This document shows positions 1-6,509 of a stretch of DNA of 13,091 nt, piece after piece. The translations under genes were made by a program, and so were the position numbers. This DNA comes from Eubacteriaceae bacterium (GTDB lineage: Bacteria; Bacillota_A; Clostridia; Eubacteriales; Anaerofustaceae). Within the stretch, counting starts at the first letter, position 1. Each line of letters begins with the position of its first letter. The stretch is taken from NCBI GenBank assembly GCA_031280495.1, contig JAITGT010000043.1:1-13091 (forward strand). The letters run 5' to 3'. The notes beneath the pieces were generated by a model. The model was not told the DNA's origin. It did no database searches and worked only from the letters and a program-made list of their open reading frames with translations.

Positions 1-42
1 TGGCCTAATCCTTGTCCTGTTCCTTATCATTCCAATCAGCTC

Positions 43-64
43 GCTGGCCCTGCAGCCAGCTTTT
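43..64 (+). terminator. Intrinsic terminator of a gene upstream of the window
   Basis: A 6-bp perfect stem (GCTGGC/GCCAGC, loop CCTGCA) is followed at once by TTTT. It lies before the aldo/keto reductase promoter, so it most likely ends a plus-strand gene that lies left of the window. The T-run is short, so efficiency is uncertain. Confidence 0.55.
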
Positions 65-220
65 ACATATTACCACTCGCTTTTTTCCTTGTCAACGCAT
101 TTCTTTTCTTTTTTTCCCCCTCTCTCTCTTCCTCTTATTCATCCCCTTTTTACCGCCCCGCCCCCCATTTTCGCATCGCTCTTTCCCGCTTCGCTCTCCC
201 TCCCGCTCCCCTCTTTGCTC
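65..220. other. Gene-free, pyrimidine-rich upstream region
   Basis: No credible gene is present. Between 101 and 220 only 13 of 120 plus-strand bases are purines, so the strand is about 89% C+T, and 101-129 has none. The reading frame across it (12-236) encodes a low-complexity Ser/Phe/Pro/Arg string with no ribosome binding site and is an artefact of the composition. The tract ends exactly at the AT-rich promoter of the next gene. Confidence 0.6.
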
Positions 221-233
221 TATAATATATAAT
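221..233 (+). promoter_or_regulatory. Candidate -10 region of the aldo/keto reductase gene
   Basis: Two perfect TATAAT hexamers lie in tandem at 221-226 and 228-233, 60-75 bases before the start codon. No good -35 hexamer stands 16-18 bases upstream, where only pyrimidine tract is found. If this is a sigma-A promoter it may need an activator or a special upstream structure. Confidence 0.45.
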
Positions 234-244
234 TGAGAAGCGCG

Positions 245-275
245 CTGGCAAATTGCGGCGCGAACGCCGCGCCAG
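245..275 (+). promoter_or_regulatory. GC-rich hairpin in the 5' leader of the aldo/keto reductase gene
   Basis: GCGGCG (255-260) and CGCCGC (265-270) pair perfectly around a CGAA tetraloop. They are enclosed by CTGGC (245-249) and GCCAG (271-275) with a 5-base one-sided bulge. The hairpin ends 8 bases before the ribosome binding site and is followed by TTTAGTT, so it could act as a weak attenuator, an RNA-stabilising 5' structure or a protein site. Confidence 0.5.
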
Positions 276-295
276 TTTAGTTAAGGAGGGCAGAC

Positions 296-1318
296 ATGAC
301 AACTGTAACGCTTGGCTCTACCGGAATTGAGGCAAACAAGAATGGATTTGGGGCCCTGCCTATTCAAAGGGCGCCAATAGAGGATGCAGTGCGCATCATC
401 CACAAGGCATGCGACAACGGCGTCAATTATTTCGACACCGCAAGGGCTTACTCCGACTCGGAAGAAAAACTCGGAGCGGCACTAAAAGGCAGGCGGGGGA
501 GAGTTTTCATCGCGACAAAAACGATGGCGCGCGACGCCCCTGGATTTTGGGCAGATCTTGAGAAGAGCCTCTCGCTGCTGAAGACAGACTATATCGACGT
601 CTACCAATTTCACAATCCAGCCTTTGTCCCAAAGCCCGATGACGGAAGCGGCCTTTACGAAGCAATGCTGCGGGCAAAAGAGCAGGGCAAGATCCGCCAC
701 ATCGGCATCACCAACCACGGAATCGATCGGGCAATGGAGATTGCCTCTTGCGGGCTGTATGAGACGCTTCAGTTCCCTTTCTCCTATCTGTGCACAGAGC
801 GCGAGACAGATCTTGTGGACGCATGCGCAAGGGGCAATGTTGGGTTTGTCGCAATGAAGTCGCTTTCCGGAGGAATCATCACAAACGCGGCCGCAGCCTA
901 CGCATGGGCGATGCGCTTTCATAACGTGCTGCCTATTTGGGGCGTGCAGCGCGAAAGCGAGCTTGACGAGTTTCTTTTCTTCGCATCCAGCCCGCCCGTC
1001 TACGCAGGGGAAATCGAAACTGCCATTGAGAAAGACCGCAGTGAGATCAAAGGCAGCTTTTGCCGGGGATGCGGCTACTGCATGCCCTGTCCCCAAGGAA
1101 TTGCAATCAGCGAGTGCGCCCGCTTTTCCCAAATGGTTCGAAGAATGCCGCCAGGCCGTTTCTTCTCAAAAGAGTTTGCGGCGGAGATGGACAAAGCCCG
1201 CGCATGCCTCGAATGCGGGCAATGCAAAGAGCACTGCCCATATGGGCTGGACACTCCGTCCCTGCTGAAGGCAAACCTTCTTGACTACGACGAAATCCTT
1301 GCCGGAAAGGCTTTGTAA
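296..1318 (+). CDS. Aldo/keto reductase with C-terminal [4Fe-4S] ferredoxin-like domain
   Basis: Predicted cytoplasmic oxidoreductase of 340 residues. Residues 1-240 form the aldo/keto reductase TIM barrel, with the family's catalytic tetrad visible as D47, Y52, K75 and H106. Residues 250-320 carry two cysteine clusters: C256, C259, C262, C265, then C304, C307, C310, C314 followed by Pro. This fits the Fe-S-containing aldo/keto reductase group common in anaerobes, which may take electrons from ferredoxin as well as or instead of NAD(P)H. The substrate cannot be read from sequence. The ATG is supported by an AAGGAGGG site 5 bases upstream. The gene stands alone between its own promoter and a terminator shared with the converging gene. 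The family call is sure; substrate and electron donor are unknown. Confidence 0.93.
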   Translation: MTTVTLGSTGIEANKNGFGALPIQRAPIEDAVRIIHKACDNGVNYFDTARAYSDSEEKLGAALKGRRGRVFIATKTMARDAPGFWADLEKSLSLLKTDYIDVYQFHNPAFVPKPDDGSGLYEAMLRAKEQGKIRHIGITNHGIDRAMEIASCGLYETLQFPFSYLCTERETDLVDACARGNVGFVAMKSLSGGIITNAAAAYAWAMRFHNVLPIWGVQRESELDEFLFFASSPPVYAGEIETAIEKDRSEIKGSFCRGCGYCMPCPQGIAISECARFSQMVRRMPPGRFFSKEFAAEMDKARACLECGQCKEHCPYGLDTPSLLKANLLDYDEILAGKAL

Positions 1319-1407
1319 GAAGGCGCATTTGCCGAACTAGGCCGATCATTCGCCCAGCGCAAAGTTTCGCGGCTTTGGCAGCGGCGCGAGGAATACAGAA
1401 ATTCGCC

Positions 1408-1456
1408 AAAAAAAGAGCGCCGCAGGGGCTAAGCGTTTCTGCGGCGGCCTTTCTTT
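1408..1456. terminator. Bidirectional terminator between converging genes
   Basis: A 7-bp perfect stem (GCCGCAG at 1419-1425, CTGCGGC at 1439-1445) is flanked by seven A on the left, which read as a T7 run on the minus strand, and by CCTTTCTTT on the right. It can end both the aldo/keto reductase transcript (+) and the uroporphyrinogen-decarboxylase-like transcript (-). Confidence 0.85.
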
Positions 1457-1513
1457 GGCTGCCCTCCCCTTTTCCCAGCTTGCGCAAGAGTAGGGGCGGC
1501 CCCTTCTGTTTGT

Positions 1514-2500
1514 CTATTTTTCGCGCTCTTTGCGGTACTTCATGACTTCGTCGGCCATAATGCTGGACGGAGCCGCCTGATCGGCATAGTTTACGCTTGT
1601 CAGAAGGAAGCCGGCGAAAATAAAGCCCTTGCCGTATTTTCCGTAAGTGTCAAGGCAGCGGCGGACTTCCGCGCGGATCTCTTCCTCACTGGCGGACTCA
1701 TAGCCCGGTGCTCCGTTCGAGTCGTACCCTCCAATAACCGTGAAACGGTCTCCATATTTTTGGACGATTTCTTCGATGTCGTTGGTCGGCTGCACAGCGT
1801 GCCACGCCGCCGCCCCCTCGTCAATCATGTCATCCAAAATTGCCTCGGCGTGCCCGCAGGTGTGCTGTATAGGGATTATGCCGCAGTCGATTGCCGTCTG
1901 GCACATCTTTTTGTGCAGCGGCTTTATGAGCTGCCTGTAAGCCTTTGGGGACATGAAGAGGTTTCTCTCTGTTGCAACGTCGTCAAAATAGATATATGTA
2001 TCCGGGCGGTAGTATTTTGCTATGCTCTTTATCATCTCGCACTTGAAATCGGCAAGCGCGCTCAAAAGGCCAAATGTCGCATCCGGCTCTTCCGCCATGC
2101 TGATGAGGGCATTTTCGAATCCCATAAACGCCGCAAGCCTCTCATAAATGCAGCAGGCGCTAAATATCTCGACAGGGTACACATCGCGGTTAATGCCGGC
2201 CAAATCCGCGGCTGCAAAGCCCTCCCAGTCATAGTCTCCTATTTTTGGAAACTTAATTGCCTTTTTCCACTCCCTAACGTCTTTTAGGATGAATTCGCCC
2301 GGCTTTGGAAGCGAGCCGCCAAACGCGCTGTCCGATGCAGTCCATGTTACGCCAAACCCGTCCGTCTCATTGTCCATTCCGTGCTCAATGCTGATTGACA
2401 TGCCAGCCACAGCGCTGTCGATGCTGCAAGGCGTGTATTCCGTTGGTTCGTGCTGAAGCGCCCTTAGATAGTTCTCCTTCGGCGAAAGCGAATATCCCAT
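1514..2500 (-). CDS. Uroporphyrinogen-decarboxylase/MtaA-superfamily protein
   Basis: Protein of 328 residues related to uroporphyrinogen decarboxylase and to the corrinoid-dependent methyltransferases (MtaA/MtbA type) with the same barrel fold. Family signs are F172-D173-D174 in mid-protein and H213-T-C215-G-H217, which matches the His-x-Cys zinc ligands of the methyltransferases. The third ligand in that group is a Cys near the C-terminus; here that stretch (about 293-305, FIFAGFLL) has none. No other heme gene is nearby, so true heme synthesis is unlikely. A methyl-group transfer or demethylation role is an inference. The start is supported by GAGGAGG about 8 bases upstream. It is divergent from the transporter genes and convergent with the reductase. 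No corrinoid protein is encoded in the window. Confidence 0.82.
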   Translation of the reverse strand: MGYSLSPKENYLRALQHEPTEYTPCSIDSAVAGMSISIEHGMDNETDGFGVTWTASDSAFGGSLPKPGEFILKDVREWKKAIKFPKIGDYDWEGFAAADLAGINRDVYPVEIFSACCIYERLAAFMGFENALISMAEEPDATFGLLSALADFKCEMIKSIAKYYRPDTYIYFDDVATERNLFMSPKAYRQLIKPLHKKMCQTAIDCGIIPIQHTCGHAEAILDDMIDEGAAAWHAVQPTNDIEEIVQKYGDRFTVIGGYDSNGAPGYESASEEEIRAEVRRCLDTYGKYGKGFIFAGFLLTSVNYADQAAPSSIMADEVMKYRKEREK

Positions 2501-2574
2501 AGCCTTTCCTCCTCATGCGCCTGCCAGACAGGCTTCGCAGCCGCTGCAGGCCATAGCCGCAGAATTCTGCCTAA

Positions 2575-2603
2575 ATTATAGCGCAAACCGCTTATGCAGC
2601 GGC
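2575..2603 (-). promoter_or_regulatory. Candidate promoter of the UroD-like gene with inverted repeat at -35
   Basis: A perfect minus-strand TATAAT lies at 2575-2580, about 75 bases before the start codon. Where a -35 box should be there is instead an inverted repeat, CCGCT (2588-2592) and AGCGG (2598-2602). This suggests regulator binding in place of a good -35, but the repeat is short. Confidence 0.4.
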
Positions 2604-2704
2604 TTCCTTTGTGCAGCTTTGCTCTTTTTCCTGCGCGCAAAGGGCAGCGCCCTCCCGGCCGTCTTTGCAAAAAAACTCTGGCATCCCTGTTTTCAGAAAT
2701 ATGC

Positions 2705-2722
2705 AAAAAAGGCGGCTCGCCT
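2705..2722 (-). terminator. Terminator-like hairpin, minus strand
   Basis: A 5-bp stem (AGGCG/CGCCT, 3-base loop at 2710-2722) is followed on the minus strand by TTTTTT (2710-2705). No minus-strand gene ends here, so it either ends an unannotated RNA or blocks read-through into the UroD-like promoter. Confidence 0.4.
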
Positions 2723-2916
2723 AGCGCAAACGCGAAACGGGCGCTGGGAAAGCCAGACGCCCAATGGCTGGAGGCGCCGAAGCGCCGCACTCGCATGCGC
2801 CCCAAAGGCGCATGCAGGAAGCGCGCGGCCTTCAAGCCTGGGTGCATGGGGCGCTTTCCTTTGCACACGGGGAGGGTCTCGCATGCCCGTCCAAAAAGTG
2901 CTGTTTCAGCGTCAGC

Positions 2917-2964
2917 AAAAAAACAATTTGCCCTCTGTTTATCCGCGTCAATTCGCGCAAATTG
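2917..2964 (-). terminator. Terminator-like structure, minus strand
   Basis: GCAAATTG (2957-2964) and CAATTTGC (2924-2931) form a perfect 8-bp stem with a 25-base loop. On the minus strand it is followed directly by a T7 run (2923-2917). The stem is AT-rich and the loop long, so strength is doubtful, and CGCG inside the loop could compete. No annotated gene uses it. Confidence 0.35.
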
Positions 2965-3023
2965 CAATATGCAGCGGCGTGCGCAGCGCTGTCGGGCAGC
3001 CGCAAGATCATTAATCTTTTTTC

Positions 3024-3052
3024 TTGCATTACGTTCAAATCTATATTATGAT
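3024..3052 (+). promoter_or_regulatory. Probable sigma-A promoter of the first GPH transporter
   Basis: A -35 TTGCAT (3024-3029) and -10 TATGAT (3047-3052) are exactly 17 bases apart, in an AT-rich stretch that contrasts with the GC-rich region before it. The leader is about 130 bases and contains a candidate short ORF. Confidence 0.6.
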
Positions 3053-3104
3053 TGGAGCATACAATTTGTGATGAATTTTGCGATACAATGCAGGAGGAGA
3101 CAGA

Positions 3105-3188
3105 TTGGCTGGCAAATTGTTTGAGGTGAAAGCCTTGATTGCTTGTACGGAAAATTGTTCAAAAATAGAAAAAAAAAGGAGTTTTTAA
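3105..3188 (+). CDS. Candidate 27-residue leader peptide (TTG start)
   Basis: A good ribosome binding site (GGAGG at 3093-3097) lies 7 bases before a TTG codon that opens a 27-codon frame, MAGKLFEVKALI and onward, ending in a Lys-rich tail. Its TAA (3186-3188) directly abuts the ATG of the transporter gene, in the same frame, and its last codons cover that gene's ribosome binding site. Translation could therefore couple to or gate the transporter. There are no runs of one amino acid as in classical attenuator peptides. It could also be chance: TTG starts are less common and there is no homologue evidence. Confidence 0.35.
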   Translation: MAGKLFEVKALIACTENCSKIEKKRSF

Positions 3189-4664
3189 ATGGAAGTCAAC
3201 CAGGAAAAAAGGCTGACGAACAAAGAAGTGTTTGGGTACTCATTTTATAGCATTGCTTCTTTGTTTGGCATGATTAGCTTCGCTTTCCTAAACATGTTCT
3301 ATCCAGCGCTCGGCATGGATATGAACCTGTTTTCGACAGCGCTTCTGATCGCCCGTATTTTCGACTTTGTCATCACCCTTTTCGTCGGCGGCATCATGTC
3401 AAAGGTCCATCCAAAGATCGGCGGCGGCAAATACCGCCCGTGGCTATTTATATGCCAGTTTGTAATTTATGCCGGCATGGTTTTGCTGTTCACTGACTTT
3501 GGCAGCAACACTTCCCGCTTCATCGTCGTCATTATCGGATCGCTTATGGTCAACACCACCATGAGCTTCATTGTTACTGCCCAATTTGGCATTATCCCAC
3601 AAATGGCGGGCGCTTCGGCAATCGATCGCAACCGGCTGACCACATGGAACTATCGAATGATGACATTCGGCACCGTCTTTACCTCCGCTTCTGGCGCGTA
3701 CATCCTTGCCTGGATCGGAACGATGGTCAGTCCTCCTCTGAACTACACAATCATGACTGCTGTCTTCGCCCTTTTCTACTTCGTGGGCATTGCCGTGCTG
3801 CGCAAAACGGCCAAGCCATACGACATCAGCGACGAAGTCGGCGGCATGGGCGCTCCGCAAGTCAGGCTGTCTGACATGGTGAAAGCTGTCACAACAAACA
3901 GCCAGCTGCTCATCTACCTGCTTGCTTCCACCTTTGCGTTCACCGGCATGATGGCCATGATGAACGTCATGATCTACTACTGGCAGCTTATTGTGCCATA
4001 TACGCACAACATTCCAATGAGCTCGTCTTTCCCTGGCCTATACACCATTGGAAGCACGCTCACCACTGTAGCCAGCTCCATATTCGCCCTCATTGGGCCG
4101 GCTATCGGAATGAAACTCGGAAAAGTCAAGGCAATGTGGGTGGGGCTTATGCTTGCCGCATGCTCCGGCGTCCTAAACGCATTCTTCGGCTCCACTTTCT
4201 GGGGACTGTATGTTGGAATCTCGTTCATCGGCACCTTCGCTGCAGCCCTCTACTCTGGCTTCGGAGTGAACTACGCGCTTGACTGCGGCGAGTATGGACT
4301 GTGGAAAACAGGCAAAGACAACCGGCTTGTCATCATGTCCATGACGAACATGCCTATGAAGATATCGGCTATCTTTGGCGGATTCGTCCTATACGCTCTT
4401 TCCGGCATTGGATACGACTCCCTTCAAGTCGCAGCGGCAACGACGCCAATACCTGGCCAGGAAGCCCTCTTTGGCCAGATTCCGGCTTTCGTCTCCGCTC
4501 CCGGATTTGTCCGCAACTTCATGCTGCTCCTTGGCGGCATACCAGCAGCCTGCAACATGATTGCTGCCCTCCTCATGCTCTTTGCCTATAAAATCTCTGA
4601 CAAGGACGCAACTCGCTACGCCCAGGAGAACATGGCAAAGATGGCGCCTCCGCCGCAGGCATGA
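3189..4664 (+). CDS. GPH-family (MFS_2) cation:substrate symporter, copy 1
   Basis: Inner-membrane transporter of 491 residues with about 12 hydrophobic segments, of the glycoside-pentoside-hexuronide family (MelB-like). Family marks are G78-G-G-K-Y-R-P-W85 after the second helix and CGEYGLWKTGKD in the second half (about residues 366-377). The first cation-site Asp of MelB is present (D59 in ARIFD), but the position of the second (MelB D59) is a Thr (T63), and the usual DP-x-x-G is lost, so sodium coupling may differ. The substrate is unknown; in clostridia such carriers also sit beside genes for glycosides and plant aromatics. Start: AAAGGAG 7 bases before ATG. A strong terminator follows, then a clear paralogue. 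Confidence 0.9.
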   Translation: MEVNQEKRLTNKEVFGYSFYSIASLFGMISFAFLNMFYPALGMDMNLFSTALLIARIFDFVITLFVGGIMSKVHPKIGGGKYRPWLFICQFVIYAGMVLLFTDFGSNTSRFIVVIIGSLMVNTTMSFIVTAQFGIIPQMAGASAIDRNRLTTWNYRMMTFGTVFTSASGAYILAWIGTMVSPPLNYTIMTAVFALFYFVGIAVLRKTAKPYDISDEVGGMGAPQVRLSDMVKAVTTNSQLLIYLLASTFAFTGMMAMMNVMIYYWQLIVPYTHNIPMSSSFPGLYTIGSTLTTVASSIFALIGPAIGMKLGKVKAMWVGLMLAACSGVLNAFFGSTFWGLYVGISFIGTFAAALYSGFGVNYALDCGEYGLWKTGKDNRLVIMSMTNMPMKISAIFGGFVLYALSGIGYDSLQVAAATTPIPGQEALFGQIPAFVSAPGFVRNFMLLLGGIPAACNMIAALLMLFAYKISDKDATRYAQENMAKMAPPPQA

Positions 4665-4712
4665 GCCTAGCCTGTCAAATTCAGAAAAGCCTTTTATAAA
4701 AGTGCCACTACG

Positions 4713-4743
4713 GGAGCCGCGCAAGCGGCTCCTTTTCTGTTTT
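4713..4743 (+). terminator. Strong intrinsic terminator after transporter copy 1
   Basis: A perfect 8-bp stem (GGAGCCGC/GCGGCTCC) is closed by a GCAA tetraloop and followed by TTTTCTGTTTT. It should separate the two transporter genes, so copy 2 needs read-through or its own promoter. I see no clear promoter in the 150 bases after it. Confidence 0.9.
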
Positions 4744-4896
4744 CACAGGCGAAAAGCAGCGCGCTGCAAAAGCCAAAGACAGGATGAAACCGCTGCAATG
4801 CGCAAAGAATAAGGCCATGAGACAGTGTTGCCGGAGCGAATGCCATTCTTTTCGCATTCCGCCCGCTTCCTGCCAGAGAAACGCATGAGGTGGCAA

Positions 4897-6294
4897 ATGA
4901 AAACAGACAACTATATGAGGAGGCTGACAGGCAGGGAAGTGGCTGGGTACTCGTACTATTCCCTGGCTTCCATTCTCGGAACCTGCATGCTGCCATACCT
5001 AAGCATGTATTATGCCGATCTTGGCATGGATATGGGCCTCTTTGCCAAAGCCCTGCTCTTTGCGCGCATTGCCGATATTGCAGTCACGCTGCTTGCAGGC
5101 TTTGCCATCGAAAAGATCCACCTGTCCATAGGAAGCGGAAAGTACCGCTCTTGGCTGTTTGTATGCCAATTTGCCCTTTTGGGCGGCATGGCGCTTCTAT
5201 TTGCAGACTTCTTCGGAACGCCCTCAGCCAGGTTCGCAGCTGTGCTGGCCGGATCTGTTTTGGCCAATGCAGCGATGGTTTTTGCGGCGAATGCCCAATA
5301 TGGCATTCTTCCCCTCATGGCTGGGCCATCCAGCAAAGAAAGAAACCGCCTGTCCATTTCTTGCTACCGATTGAGCTGCATCGGCAGCGCTTTGGTCTTG
5401 CTGGCTGGCGCCAGCGCTGTGCAATGGTCGAGCCGGAATATTGGGCGCCCCCACAACTATTTTGTTATGGCAGCCTTCTTTGCCCTCTTCTTCTTTCATG
5501 GGATCGCGGCACTGCGCTCGTCTTCCAAAAGCTGCGACGCCTATGTAGAGGGCGGCTATGGGCTAAAGCAGGCGACTTTAGCTGAGATGGCGCTCTCTGT
5601 CGCTGCAAACCGCAGGCTTCTCGTCTACTTGCTTGCCTCCACTCTTGCATGCGCCGGCTCCTTGAGCACGGCTGGGCTGTCTGTCTTCTATTGGCAAACC
5701 ATAGTGCAAAACGGCTATCCAGACCTGTTCGTTTCCACAAACACAGCAGCTGGAGTTTCCGCTGCCGCCTTCTCCCTCATTGGCCCTTTGATTGGCGTTC
5801 GCGCAGGAAAAAAGAACGCAATGGCCGCTGGGCTCGCTATTGCCGCCATAAGCGGAGTCTTCACCGCTTTATTCGCTGCTCAGCACTGGTGGGTATTCAT
5901 TGGCGCATCGATTCTGGCCTCTTTTGCAACGTCAGTCTATGCCGGATTTGGAGTAAATTTTGCCTTGGACTGCGGCGAATACTATTTTTGGAGAACAGGC
6001 AAGGATGGGCGCATGCCCGCTATGTCCATGTCCCATATCCCAATGAAGGCCGCTGCCGCCATCGCCAGCTTATTTGTCTACGCTCTCGCTGCCATTGGGT
6101 ATGAGGGCAGCGCGGGAACAATTGTTGACGAAGCTTTCATCCGCAGCTTCATGCTGCTTCTCGGGGGCGCCCCTGCTGCGCTCTATGCGGCAGCGGCGCT
6201 TCTTGTCCACTTTGGATACGCCATCACAGATGAAGACGCCGCGCGCTATTCGGCGGAAAACGTTCGCAGGCTTTCGCCTCCCCCATTGGGCTAG
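4897..6294 (+). CDS. GPH-family (MFS_2) transporter, copy 2 (paralogue)
   Basis: Membrane transporter of 465 residues, plainly homologous to the preceding gene over its whole length: both begin with RLT-x-x-EV-x-GYS-x-YS soon after Met and end in an ENxxxxxPPP tail. The start at 4897 is preferred over frames opening at 4825 or 4885 because it aligns with the paralogue and has GAGG 6 bases upstream. Copy 2 has diverged at key places: the family RPW is R-S-W (about residues 84-86), and the second-half motif is CGEYYFWRTGKD. D60 is kept, and T64 replaces the second cation Asp as in copy 1. The loop holding the Gln-rich insert near the C-terminus of copy 1 is shorter here. It may have another substrate or have shifted function. 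Confidence 0.88.
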   Translation: MKTDNYMRRLTGREVAGYSYYSLASILGTCMLPYLSMYYADLGMDMGLFAKALLFARIADIAVTLLAGFAIEKIHLSIGSGKYRSWLFVCQFALLGGMALLFADFFGTPSARFAAVLAGSVLANAAMVFAANAQYGILPLMAGPSSKERNRLSISCYRLSCIGSALVLLAGASAVQWSSRNIGRPHNYFVMAAFFALFFFHGIAALRSSSKSCDAYVEGGYGLKQATLAEMALSVAANRRLLVYLLASTLACAGSLSTAGLSVFYWQTIVQNGYPDLFVSTNTAAGVSAAAFSLIGPLIGVRAGKKNAMAAGLAIAAISGVFTALFAAQHWWVFIGASILASFATSVYAGFGVNFALDCGEYYFWRTGKDGRMPAMSMSHIPMKAAAAIASLFVYALAAIGYEGSAGTIVDEAFIRSFMLLLGGAPAALYAAAALLVHFGYAITDEDAARYSAENVRRLSPPPLG

Positions 6295-6340
6295 CTGCCA
6301 AAAATGCCTATGCGGCTCATTTCGGCGCAAACATGCCAAA

Positions 6341-6377
6341 TTGGCGCCGTCTGGCTGCGCCAAAAGGCTTTCTTTTT
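6341..6377 (+). terminator. Intrinsic terminator after transporter copy 2
   Basis: A perfect 7-bp stem (TTGGCGC at 6341-6347, GCGCCAA at 6357-6363) with a 9-base loop is followed after five bases by TTTCTTTTT. It lies about 45 bases past the transporter stop. Confidence 0.75.
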
Positions 6378-6472
6378 GCGAGCGCTGCCGCCTGAAAAGT
6401 GCAGGCGCAATTATGCAAGCAGGGGCAGCCCCGCTATATTTTCCAGCGGGCCGCTGAGGTGGAGGCGCAGTG

Positions 6473-6481
6473 TGCTATACT
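6473..6481 (+). promoter_or_regulatory. Candidate extended -10 promoter of the nitroreductase gene
   Basis: TG-C-TATACT (6473-6481) fits an extended -10 element, 29 bases before the start codon. No convincing -35 is present, which is tolerated with extended -10 sites. An inverted repeat CCCGCT/AGCGGG with a 9-base loop lies about 25 bases upstream and may be an operator. Confidence 0.45.
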
Positions 6482-6509
6482 GGGAAAAAATAGAAAAGAG
6501 GCTCTCATT

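Larger units (their letters stand above)
2604..3023. other. Gene-free, hairpin-rich divergent region; possible small RNA
   Basis: No convincing protein gene is seen; the overlapping frames give Arg/Ala-rich strings without ribosome binding sites. Instead there are stable hairpins. GGGCGCTGG pairs with CCAG-A-CGCCC (2739-2762, one bulged A, GAAAG loop). GGCGC/GCGCC has a CGAA loop (2773-2786). A perfect 9-bp GCATGCGCC/GGCGCATGC has a CCAAA loop (2793-2815). Two terminator-like structures face the minus strand. A short AT hairpin (AAGAT/ATCTT at 3005-3018, then T-rich) sits just before the transporter promoter. I recognise no RNA family (not T-box, tmRNA, RNase P or SRP RNA). A minus-strand small RNA is possible, but I found no good promoter for one. 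Confidence 0.3.

Noticed and set aside
12..236. 74-codon plus-strand frame at the left edge
   Set aside because: Low-complexity product of the pyrimidine tract, no ribosome binding site, and it runs over a terminator and into the -10 boxes.
482..1132. 216-codon minus-strand frame inside the aldo/keto reductase
   Set aside because: Antisense to a gene with all family motifs; Cys/Ala/Leu-rich shadow with no start signal.
1760..2287. 175-codon plus-strand frame within the UroD-like gene
   Set aside because: Antisense shadow of a clear family member.
2594..3124. 176-codon plus-strand and overlapping minus-strand frames in the divergent region
   Set aside because: Arg/Ala-rich, interrupted by strong hairpins, no ribosome binding sites, and they cross the promoter; composition fits noncoding GC-rich DNA.
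4825..4896. Longer N-terminus of transporter copy 2 (GTG at 4825 or ATG at 4885)
   Set aside because: The extension does not align with copy 1, whereas ATG 4897 does and has its own GAGG site.
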